DNA of 12,863 bases, from NCBI GenBank assembly GCA_021817755.1, contig JAKAGC010000041.1, positions 1 through 12,863 on the forward strand, given 5' to 3'. A model generated the notes under the pieces. That model saw only the letters and a program-made list of their open reading frames with translations. It ran no database searches and had not been told where the DNA came from. The DNA is from Acidobacteriota bacterium. Lineage in GTDB: Bacteria; Acidobacteriota; Aminicenantia; UBA2199. Numbering within the stretch: position 1 is the stretch's first letter; the number at the start of each line of letters is the position of its first letter. Shown one piece after another: positions 7,236 to 12,863 of the stretch. Position numbers and translations under genes: made by a program.

Positions 7236-8441
7236 TCAGGATTGTTTCAATTTATCTTTATTGGTTTTCCACCATTCAAGCAAGAAAGCAAGACATAAAA
7301 ACCCGATAAAGGAGATTAAGAAAGCAATAGCAGTAATTAACATTTTATTGGGCTTAGCAGGCGCAGAAGGGGCAGCAGGTTCGGAAATAAAAAAAACAGA
7401 TCGATTGATATTTCGAAGATTATCGAAATCATTTTCAAGGTCTATTTTTACCTGCCGAATTATTCCAGCGGGAATTTTCGAATAATTGGGATCAGTAAAA
7501 AATGTGTCGTTTAACTGAATTAAGCGGTGAAGCAGGTTCTCTCCGAATTTTTCATCTTTTACTATATCGAGTGCTTTTGAAAAGAATTTATACCGGGATT
7601 CCTGGATGGATAAATTCCAGTGGTTAAGATCAAGGTTATTTTCAACTTTTTCTTTTGTCGAAGGAATTGTTTCAGTTGTTACGCGGGATTTTCCGGGAAC
7701 CGATTCATCTCTGAGAATTGCATTTTCACAGGCATTGATAGCAGTACGGGTTTTAACGATATGAGCGAGAATATATTCGTTGAGTTTATGAAATAGAATG
7801 GTATCTTTTATATAATCCCCGACAGTAAGAGCCAGAATACGTGCGTTTTCAGGTTCGGGTTGTTCGCATCGGATTTTAATACCGACTACAAAGTTGGGAG
7901 CACTTTTGGAAATCTGCCCCATATCGTTTAAGTCTTTTTTGGTATATGCATAAACGGGCTCAATCACCGGAACCTTTGGTATTAATGAACCGGCATTGGG
8001 TTTCATGGTTTGGATATATCGTTTTAGGAGGTGGGAATTGGTAAAACGCGGATAGTACTTTTTATAGTCGGATAAAGTCATACTGCGTGACATAATACCG
8101 CCCTCTTCCATTACTTGATTCATTAGCAGGAGTTCATTCATGATTAGTATTTCATTAAGGAGCTCTTTTTTTTGAACTCCTTGCTGATCGGCTGTATCAT
8201 GGGGGTTATCGGCAAGGTTATCATTCTTATCGGATATTGACTGGGAATTAAATTCAAAAGAACTGCCGGAAAGTTGTAGAAATCCTTCGCTGCGGTATGT
8301 TTTGGGTAATAGAAATGAAATCGCGAATGCGAGGAGGGTAATCCCGAGAGTTCCCAGGATAATAAGCCATTTTCGTTTTAACAGAATACCGATCCATTGG
8401 ACCATATCGACGCTATTTCGGTTTGGTTCGGGTGTATCCAT
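7236..8441 (-). CDS. wzz: Wzz-like polysaccharide chain-length determinant
   Basis: This inner-membrane polysaccharide co-polymerase of the Wzz type controls the length of a surface polymer. From the ATG at 8441 it has 401 residues. The N-terminal segment VDMVQWIGILLKRKW leads into membrane helix 1 (about 25-45, ending ISFLLPKTYRSEG). A long, mostly charged periplasmic part follows. A Pro/Ala stretch SEPAAPSAPAKPNK precedes membrane helix 2 (about 367-389), and the cytoplasmic tail is short and lysine-rich. There is no C-terminal tyrosine-kinase domain, so it resembles Wzz rather than Wzc. The open frame extends to a TTG at 8462, but AGGAGG just before the ATG at 8441 fixes the start. It is the first gene of the operon, about 20 nt after the predicted transcription start. 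The middle of the protein shows no feature I recognise. Confidence 0.85.
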   Translation of the reverse strand: MDTPEPNRNSVDMVQWIGILLKRKWLIILGTLGITLLAFAISFLLPKTYRSEGFLQLSGSSFEFNSQSISDKNDNLADNPHDTADQQGVQKKELLNEILIMNELLLMNQVMEEGGIMSRSMTLSDYKKYYPRFTNSHLLKRYIQTMKPNAGSLIPKVPVIEPVYAYTKKDLNDMGQISKSAPNFVVGIKIRCEQPEPENARILALTVGDYIKDTILFHKLNEYILAHIVKTRTAINACENAILRDESVPGKSRVTTETIPSTKEKVENNLDLNHWNLSIQESRYKFFSKALDIVKDEKFGENLLHRLIQLNDTFFTDPNYSKIPAGIIRQVKIDLENDFDNLRNINRSVFFISEPAAPSAPAKPNKMLITAIAFLISFIGFLCLAFLLEWWKTNKDKLKQS

Positions 8442-8467
8442 AATGCCTCCTATGGTTATCAAATTAC

Positions 8468-8496
8468 ATTATAGCTTATTTTTAGTGAATAATAAA
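8468..8496 (-). promoter_or_regulatory. predicted sigma70 promoter of the polysaccharide operon
   Basis: A perfect TATAAT -10 box (8473 down to 8468) lies 17 bp from a weak -35, TTTATT (8496 down to 8491). Transcription would start near 8461, leaving a leader of about 20 nt before wzz that contains AGGAGG. The weak -35 would suit an activated promoter. Two direct copies of TGCTCCC at 8536-8542 and 8567-8573, 31 bp apart (three helical turns), lie upstream and could be binding sites. Confidence 0.5.
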
Positions 8497-8600
8497 GCCC
8501 TTTGCTTTTGTTCATATTTAAATATTTCGGATTTTTGCTCCCGTTTTTGCATAAAAAAATAGATAATGCTCCCAAAAACCTTAATCCATTGAAACACTCA

Positions 8601-8632
8601 TTGGAAAATACTATCCATTTTGTATTTTCCAA
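8601..8632. repeat. perfect 11-bp inverted repeat in intergenic region
   Basis: TTGGAAAATAC (8601-8611) and GTATTTTCCAA (8622-8632) pair perfectly around a 10-nt loop. It lies in the 304-bp gap between the ABC-3C ATPase and wzz, about 114 bp after the ATPase stop and 128 bp before the wzz -10 box. No U-run follows on either strand, so I do not call it an intrinsic terminator. An operator or mRNA 3'-end structure is possible. A second, imperfect stem (AGAAAGTCC at 8672-8680 with GGAAGCTTTCT at 8703-8713) lies closer to the ATPase stop. The rest of 8463-8745 shows no convincing gene. Confidence 0.6.
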
Positions 8633-8745
8633 CTTCAGTTTAAATTATCGAATAATGCAGTAATATTTTAGAGAAAGTCCAATTTGCTAATGACCAGTTA
8701 CCGGAAGCTTTCTAAATACAATTGATAAAAACGTCTATATCTCAA

Positions 8746-10497
8746 TCATTTTATCCCGATATTTACTTTAATACCCAATAACTTAGCGGAATCCGATTCA
8801 TCCGTTAGCGTCAATACCGTATTTTGTTCAATAATGTCCTTGAATTCCTTCTCAGTTAAATGCTTCTTGATTTCTTCGAGCTGATTTTGATTTACTGTTG
8901 CAATATATTGCTTCTTAACTCCTGAAAATAAGTGAGAAACAATTTTGAATATCTCCACTTTTTGGCGTTCATCAATTCCATCGAAAAGCCTACTGTCATG
9001 AAAAATAAAATCAATCCGATGATTGAAACCTTTAAATAATAATGTTAAATCATAGCAGAAAATTTTTACATTATTTATACCATCCGATGCATCTGATTCG
9101 ATTGTGGCATTTATTTTATAACTCAATTGATTATCCCCGTCATTATTTTCAATAGTAAGACCTGAAATACTATCCGGGTAAAAAATTTTCGCAAGATGCC
9201 TGAAATAATCTCGCAATTCTTCAATATTGGATTTAATCTCATTTAGATAAATTTCTGTAATTTCAAGAAACTCGGAGCGATTTTTCTCAATTTCCTTCTC
9301 TTTCAATTTATACTCAGTCTGTAGCATTTCATATCTTTTTAAATTTTCTCGCTCTGCCTTCAATTCCGCATTCTTTGAGTTAAGGCTTACGAAAACATCC
9401 AGTGCCTGGTGTTCACCGAGGTATTTCATTTTATTATCTAATTCCTTCCCAAGTTTCTCAATCTGTGATCGAAATTCTTTTTGCTCTATTTTTAGTTTGT
9501 TTTGTTGTTCAAGAAGTCTTCGCTTTCTATTAGATATTAATTTTTCGTAAAAAGCTTCCAGATCATTTAAAGTTTTTGTCATGGTTTCTGAAAAAAATAT
9601 CCCAGATTCTGTATATATGGATTTGATCGATTCCTTATTCATATCCGGAGTCAAATTTAGCGATTTTTCTATATTCTCGATATTATTTTTTAATAGTATG
9701 TCCCGATTACGTAAAGCAACTAATTCGGTTTCTATCCTATCCGCCTCAACTTGAACATGATAATAATCTTCTGCAACCTTGAAATTTCTCAAATCATCAT
9801 CGAGCCGTTTGATACGATCATCAAGATCTACTAGTGTCAAAGAGAGTTTCTTATTACCGGTAAAAAAATCTCTTAATAATTCATCGCTTTTAAAATTCTC
9901 TTCAAGTTTCTTTATTCGTATTTTTTCTTTTTTTATTTCATATTTTTTTTGAACCAGCTTAACATCAAGTTCCAACAAAAAAGAATTGTTAAGTAAGATT
10001 TGATAATCGGTCATGCTCTTTCCAGGATTATTACAGAAGATATATGATTCTTTTTTGGGTCTAACGAAAAAAGGAAGAAGAGACCGATATGAGAGAGTAG
10101 ATATCCCATTTGGAATATCAAAACACATTTCTTCCATCTTTTCATTAAACTTAGTCACTGAGAATTCTTCATCATTCAATGTAATTTTCTCCGGTGACTG
10201 GGTAGCTCTTGCAGTAGTATATTTTTTACCGGCTTCTTCGAAATCAAGATAAAATACCCATCCAGGTAATTTATCACAAAACGATTTATAATCTTCCTTG
10301 CTGGCCCCCAGGCAAAAATGAATAATACGGATCAATAATGATTTTCCGACTCCGTTATAGGTTTTCCCAATATTGGCTTTTTCTTTTTCACTTGCTCCCG
10401 GGTTTTTTTGTATTGCAATTATGAAGCTAAGCCCAGTCCGGTTAAATACAACTGTTTTAAAATCCTCGCGGTTGGAGTACACTTTGATTAATAGCAT
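8746..10497 (-). CDS. ABC-3C system ATPase (SMC/RecN-like, DUF2326)
   Basis: This is the ATPase of an ABC three-component system, a predicted conflict/defence apparatus acting on nucleic acid or invading elements. It has 583 residues. The N-terminal half-domain MLLIKVYSNREDFKTVVF leads to Walker A NGVGKS (48-53) and FCLGA. A long coiled coil of Glu/Lys/Leu-rich heptads spans about 180-435. The C-terminal half has the signature region SDGINNVKIFCYDLTLLF (471-488) and a Walker B-like IDFIFHDSRLFDGIDERQ (495-512), whose HDS followed by DxRQ is characteristic of DUF2326. The usual Walker B acidic pair is thus replaced by H500-D501, as I recall for this family. The ATG overlaps the middle-component stop by 10 bp, and GGAG lies 10 nt upstream, which indicates translational coupling. 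The composition is AT-rich. The ABC-3C assignment rests on family motifs plus gene order. Confidence 0.9.
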   Translation of the reverse strand: MLLIKVYSNREDFKTVVFNRTGLSFIIAIQKNPGASEKEKANIGKTYNGVGKSLLIRIIHFCLGASKEDYKSFCDKLPGWVFYLDFEEAGKKYTTARATQSPEKITLNDEEFSVTKFNEKMEEMCFDIPNGISTLSYRSLLPFFVRPKKESYIFCNNPGKSMTDYQILLNNSFLLELDVKLVQKKYEIKKEKIRIKKLEENFKSDELLRDFFTGNKKLSLTLVDLDDRIKRLDDDLRNFKVAEDYYHVQVEADRIETELVALRNRDILLKNNIENIEKSLNLTPDMNKESIKSIYTESGIFFSETMTKTLNDLEAFYEKLISNRKRRLLEQQNKLKIEQKEFRSQIEKLGKELDNKMKYLGEHQALDVFVSLNSKNAELKAERENLKRYEMLQTEYKLKEKEIEKNRSEFLEITEIYLNEIKSNIEELRDYFRHLAKIFYPDSISGLTIENNDGDNQLSYKINATIESDASDGINNVKIFCYDLTLLFKGFNHRIDFIFHDSRLFDGIDERQKVEIFKIVSHLFSGVKKQYIATVNQNQLEEIKKHLTEKEFKDIIEQNTVLTLTDESDSAKLLGIKVNIGIK

Positions 10498-10730
10498 TTT
10501 ACAATCACTCCGTCTTTTTCATTTACAGCTCCGATTGCATGAAGAAAAACAATAGTCAGCAATAAATTTTCAAAGCTATGTTTACCAGAGTATTTTTTAT
10601 TTATATAATCGTTTTGATACTGTTTCCAGAGATCATCAACTGTGCCTGGGGTGTGAAGGAGAGATAAAACGTAACTACCGAGCCCAAGAAGGGATTCGGA
10701 AAAATTAGTGTGCTTGGTCGGTATAATCAT
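10488..10730 (-). CDS. ABC-3C system middle component (MC6-like)
   Basis: This 80-residue adaptor is predicted to connect the ATPase with the effector. It begins MIIPTKHTNFSESLLGLG and ends LLTIVFLHAIGAVNEKDGVIV. A helical start, a TVDDLWKQYQ helix and a C-terminal helix followed by a beta-wing suggest a winged-helix fold. Length and motifs fit the short middle-component-6 type. The frame extends back to a TTG at 10775, but I chose the ATG at 10730 because GGAG lies 8 nt before it and the protein begins exactly where family members begin. It overlaps the end of the preceding gene by 26 bp and the start of the ATPase gene by 10 bp, so all three are translated as one unit. The numbered subtype is from memory. 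Confidence 0.82.
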   Translation of the reverse strand: MIIPTKHTNFSESLLGLGSYVLSLLHTPGTVDDLWKQYQNDYINKKYSGKHSFENLLLTIVFLHAIGAVNEKDGVIVKCY

Positions 10731-11637
10731 TTGAGGTTCTCCGGTTTGGTTTTTCAAAAATATCGCATGTTTCAAAATATTTTGACATGATTACAATAAC
10801 AGCATTTTGATACATGCTTTCTTTTTTGGGACTGACATTGTTCAAAATCGCCACGAATAAATTATCCCCGGTATAATTCTGTTTCTCAAGTATATAAATC
10901 CCATTCATTCTGTCGCGTAAGGTATCGGCAAGAAAATCACCTTCATTTTTTAAATATTCATCAAGGGAGTGTATTTGCATATATCCATTCTGAAGGCGTT
11001 GAGATATAGGTAACGATAAACCATTCAGTTTGATTTTTTCATTCCAGTCCGGTAAAGTTAATCCGTATTTATCAATCTCTGCAAGAGGTAAGCGCATGAT
11101 ATGCCCGATGACTTCTCTTAGTATTGAATAATCCAAGGATTTCATTTCTATAGGGTCAGGAATAAAACCAATTATAGCTGTTATCTGGTCATCTTCCAGC
11201 TTGAAGAGTATGTTTTCAAGATCTTTCGCTGTTAAGAATGATGCGTTATTAAGATTATAAAAATTCTTAATTTCCCGAAAAAACATTTCACTGTCAGCAT
11301 TTACTCCTTTATAGTTATCATTAATCACAAAATTAAATTCCTTTACACCTGGCCATTGGTTCATTAATTGTGATAAATCCGTTTTTAATTTAACCACCAT
11401 GTTAGGATAAGAGTTCTGAATATCTTCCGGAGCATATACCTGGTAATAGATACCTTCAGTATGTCTATAGCCGTCATTTTTCCTATCACCGATGTTTCCC
11501 CATGGTTTAATTTGCCGAAAATCGCTATAAGCATAATTCATAATTGAAGTAAACAAATCCTCAAATGCCTGGCCTTTTGACGAACATATTTTATACTTAA
11601 AAATAATCCGAGCAATAGTTTTTTCTTCTGGGGTCAT
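10705..11637 (-). CDS. ABC-3C effector with endonuclease-like N-terminus
   Basis: This 310-residue protein occupies the effector position of the ABC-3C operon. The N-terminal 75 residues look like a PD-(D/E)xK-type nuclease fold: GQAFEDLFTSIM (22-33) provides E26, GNIGDRKNDGY (47-57) provides D55, and GIYYQVYAPED (62-72) provides Q66 and Y68 where a classical enzyme has E-x-K. This arrangement recurs in ABC-3C effectors, as I recall. The remainder (about 100-310) should hold the C-terminal ABC-3C interaction domain; I see no catalytic motif there. GGAGG 7 nt before the ATG is a strong ribosome binding site. The ATG overlaps the stop of a small upstream ORF as ATGA. DNA cleavage is inferred: the missing lysine could mean altered or lost nuclease activity. 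Confidence 0.85.
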   Translation of the reverse strand: MTPEEKTIARIIFKYKICSSKGQAFEDLFTSIMNYAYSDFRQIKPWGNIGDRKNDGYRHTEGIYYQVYAPEDIQNSYPNMVVKLKTDLSQLMNQWPGVKEFNFVINDNYKGVNADSEMFFREIKNFYNLNNASFLTAKDLENILFKLEDDQITAIIGFIPDPIEMKSLDYSILREVIGHIMRLPLAEIDKYGLTLPDWNEKIKLNGLSLPISQRLQNGYMQIHSLDEYLKNEGDFLADTLRDRMNGIYILEKQNYTGDNLFVAILNNVSPKKESMYQNAVIVIMSKYFETCDIFEKPNRRTSNDYTDQAH

Positions 11638-11768
11638 TTTCGTTCCTCCGTCGCATTCTGAAGAACTGGATAGCGATACGCAGAATTTACTAAACTGGAT
11701 GAAGGTAGTTTACAATCGCAAATTACTACTGGGTATGAAGACAGAGGAAAAATTTTTTGTTCTTTCAT
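11634..11768 (-). CDS. 44-aa small ORF leading the ABC-3C operon
   Basis: An ATG at 11768 opens 44 codons ending in TGA at 11636-11634. That stop overlaps the effector start in the classic ATGA arrangement. The peptide begins MKEQKIFPLSSYPVVICDCK, has a Cys-x-Cys pair (C17, C19) and ends in a charged tail, ATEERK. GGAG lies 10 nt upstream of the ATG, slightly far but usable. The predicted operon promoter starts transcription about 66 nt before this ORF, so it would be the first gene on the mRNA. I recognise no family. It may be an accessory component, a regulator or a leader peptide that couples translation to the effector. Its last codons double as the effector's ribosome binding site, so part of the overlap could be coincidental. 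Confidence 0.5.
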   Translation of the reverse strand: MKEQKIFPLSSYPVVICDCKLPSSSLVNSAYRYPVLQNATEERK

Positions 11769-11821
11769 ATAAAGCTCACTCCGAAAGTATTTTTAACCTG
11801 GATAACCTAAAATGCAAATGA

Positions 11822-11867
11822 GATTTTCTTATCAACTTGGATTATAGAAAAAATTGGATAGAAAATC
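11822..11867. promoter_or_regulatory. operator-like inverted repeat spanning the ABC-3C promoter
   Basis: GATTTTCTTATC (11822-11833) and GATAGAAAATC (11857-11867) are inverted copies with one bulged base, 23 bp apart. One arm overlaps the -35 box and the other ends at the predicted transcription start. A dimeric repressor bound here would block the promoter. No regulator gene of recognised family is adjacent; the small ORF or the middle component could act on it, but that is speculation. Confidence 0.4.
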
Positions 11868-11869
11868 AA
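11841..11869 (-). promoter_or_regulatory. strong sigma70-type promoter of the ABC-3C operon
   Basis: TTGATT (11869 down to 11864) and a perfect TATAAT (11846 down to 11841) are separated by exactly 17 bp. Transcription would begin near 11834, leaving about 66 nt before the small ORF and about 197 nt before the effector gene. The four matched -35 positions (TTGA), the perfect -10 and the ideal spacing make this the best promoter in the window. Confidence 0.65.
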
Positions 11870-11899
11870 GACTCAATTAGTAAAAAAAACAGCGAGGTA

Positions 11900-12132
11900 T
11901 TATGATATATTTTCTGTATAGTAATCATGTAAAATTAGAAAATTGAATTGTTCTACATCGGAAGGATTCAATGTACCACTTTGATTATTTTCAAAAGTAA
12001 CACATTCTTCCAGTTTAGATATTTTTTTGAAGGAGATTTGCCCCTCTTAAACAAGATACTATCACTGCATACTATCCCCTCTGCGAATACAATTTGGTAC
12101 GGCGATAAAAGAAATTTGTATAATCTGCATGA
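11900..12132 (-). pseudogene. possible decayed gene remnant upstream of ABC-3C
   Basis: Two overlapping minus-strand frames look protein-like. One (from 12132) reads YKFLLSPYQIVFAEGIVC and onward to GKSPSKK. The other (12046-11900) reads ISKLEECVTFENNQSG and continues to a TAA after DYYTENIS. They would join if a run of seven A bases near 12020 had an eighth. Neither has a start codon with a ribosome binding site, so if this was a gene it has lost its 5' end and its frame. The call rests only on how natural the translations look; no family is recognised. Otherwise 11870-12153 holds nothing I can name. Confidence 0.25.
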
Positions 12133-12153
12133 TCATTTTACAAAAAATTGTTA

Positions 12154-12863
12154 TTATAAAAGATAATCTCCTATCTCTTCAACATAAGACCGAACCTGCC
12201 CATCAATCACCGGTTGTATTTCTTCAAATGCTACATTACTTTCGATCGATTGACGTATGAATGACGACCCACAAATCATGTCTATGGGCAATCTCTGATA
12301 TTCAAACTCATAGGGGGGCTGCTTCCATTGAAAATCCTGGGGGTAATTCTGCCTGATTAACCTTATCAATTCATAATAGACTTCAAAACTGCGAAAAACT
12401 TCCGGGTCTAACGGATTTACCAATATACCACGGCATACTTCCGCCGAAAACTTGGAAAACTCAGGTTTAAAAAATACGGGTATAAATTGCACTCCGGGAA
12501 AAGACATATTGTTCAATGTATCTGTTAATTTTATATTGTCGATAAATGGGGCTCCGACCATTTCAAAAGGCCTTGTGGTTCCCCTCCCCTCCGAAAGATT
12601 GGTCCCCTCTAACATAACGGCTCCAGGGTAAACAAGCGCTGTCCGAAATGTAGGCATATTGGGGGATGGATAAGTCCATGTACCTTGAAAGATTCTATCC
12701 CTCCGCCATTGCTGTATAGGGACTACCTCGAGTTGCAAATCGATTCCGTAATAATTCATTCCATAACTTAAAAACTCGGCTGTGGTTAATGAATGCCTCA
12801 TGGGTACGGGTAACTGACCGACTATACTGTAATACTGAGGAAGCATCACATTGCCTTCACAGG
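12154..12863 (-). CDS. DUF1343/NamZ-type exo-N-acetylmuramidase (5' end outside)
   Basis: This is a member of the NamZ/YbbC family (DUF1343, GH171), whose characterised members release N-acetylmuramic acid from the non-reducing end of peptidoglycan fragments. The frame is open to the window edge: CEGN precedes the in-frame GTG at 12849, and no stop occurs. The GTG is therefore internal and 235 residues are visible out of about 400. Family landmarks are EGN followed by QYYSIVGQLPVPMRHSLT (matching the usual VGLYPIPxRHGxT), LEGTNLSEGRGTTRPFEMVG (the FEGTNxSxGRGT...PF motif) and GAPFID. The C-terminal part has the usual SxFIRQSIE stretch. It ends 385 bp before the small ORF and probably belongs to a separate transcript. 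Signal peptide and N-terminus cannot be seen. The family call is strong; exact enzyme activity is inferred. Confidence 0.88.
   Translation of the reverse strand, partial: CEGNVMLPQYYSIVGQLPVPMRHSLTTAEFLSYGMNYYGIDLQLEVVPIQQWRRDRIFQGTWTYPSPNMPTFRTALVYPGAVMLEGTNLSEGRGTTRPFEMVGAPFIDNIKLTDTLNNMSFPGVQFIPVFFKPEFSKFSAEVCRGILVNPLDPEVFRSFEVYYELIRLIRQNYPQDFQWKQPPYEFEYQRLPIDMICGSSFIRQSIESNVAFEEIQPVIDGQVRSYVEEIGDYLL

Noticed and set aside
8442..8462. TTG at 8462 as start of the wzz-like gene.
   Set aside because: The AGGAGG lies between it and the ATG at 8441, and 8462 coincides with the predicted transcription start.
8469..8552. 27-aa minus-strand ORF between the ATPase and wzz genes.
   Set aside because: It has no ribosome binding site at proper distance, and it ends inside the predicted -10 box upstream of the transcription start.
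10731..10775. TTG at 10775 as start of the middle component.
   Set aside because: It has no ribosome binding site. The ATG at 10730 has GGAG at 8 nt and matches the family N-terminus.
11948..12166. 72-codon plus-strand frame between the ABC-3C operon and the NamZ-type gene.
   Set aside because: It starts at a non-ATG codon without a ribosome binding site, and its composition looks like antisense. The minus-strand frames read more naturally.
12154..12849. The NamZ-type gene could be called as a 231-aa protein starting at the GTG at 12849.
   Set aside because: The frame stays open to the window edge and the upstream codons (CEGN) fit the family, so the GTG is internal and the gene is cut by the window.
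1..12863. CRISPR arrays, tRNA or rRNA genes, insertion sequences and attachment sites.
   Set aside because: I saw no regularly spaced repeats, cloverleaf-type sequence, rRNA motif or transposase/integrase motif on either strand.

Overview
The window is a bacterial accessory region of low to moderate GC. Every confident gene lies on the minus strand, so transcription runs from high to low coordinates. The envelope genes (a Wzz-type bitopic protein and surface-polysaccharide nucleotide-sugar enzymes) point to a Gram-negative-type bacterium. No rRNA, tRNA or species-specific marker is present, so I do not name a genus.

Layout in transcriptional order. (1) 12863-12154: the C-terminal part of a DUF1343/NamZ-type exo-muramidase, whose 5' end is outside the window. 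(2) 12153-11769: a mostly non-coding stretch with a possible decayed gene remnant. It carries a very good sigma70-type promoter (TTGATT, 17 bp, TATAAT) covered by an inverted repeat. (3) 11768-8746: a tightly overlapping operon. It starts with a 44-codon small ORF of unknown family, whose stop overlaps the next start as ATGA. Next come a 310-aa protein with a restriction-endonuclease-like N-terminus, an 80-aa middle component and a 583-aa SMC/RecN-like DUF2326 ATPase. The last three genes form an ABC three-component (ABC-3C) predicted conflict/defence system. (4) 8745-8442: an intergenic region with a perfect 11-bp stem-loop and a TATAAT promoter. (5) 8441-900: a seven-gene polysaccharide operon. 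It holds a Wzz-like chain-length protein, then WbpA, WbpB, WbpD and WbpE homologues in the Pseudomonas wbp order, then UDP-glucuronate decarboxylase and GDP-L-fucose synthase. (6) 810-1: a macro-domain protein resembling the DarG antitoxin, cut by the window start, with no DarT toxin on its 5' side.

How the genes work together. WbpA, B, E and D make UDP-2,3-diacetamido-2,3-dideoxy-glucuronic acid from UDP-GlcNAc. The decarboxylase makes UDP-xylose from UDP-glucuronate. Fucose synthase makes GDP-L-fucose from the product of GDP-mannose 4,6-dehydratase. The Wzz-like protein would set polymer length. No glycosyltransferase, flippase, polymerase, gmd, ugd or 2-epimerase is present, so the pathways must be completed elsewhere. 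The polysaccharide operon lies between two defence-type loci (ABC-3C upstream, macro-domain gene downstream), both visibly more AT-rich. This suggests a variable island.

The most interesting points are the compact ABC-3C operon with its extra small ORF and promoter-covering dyad, and a 24-bp perfect inverted repeat beginning at base 1. That repeat could be a real structure or a sign of an assembly or amplification fold-back.
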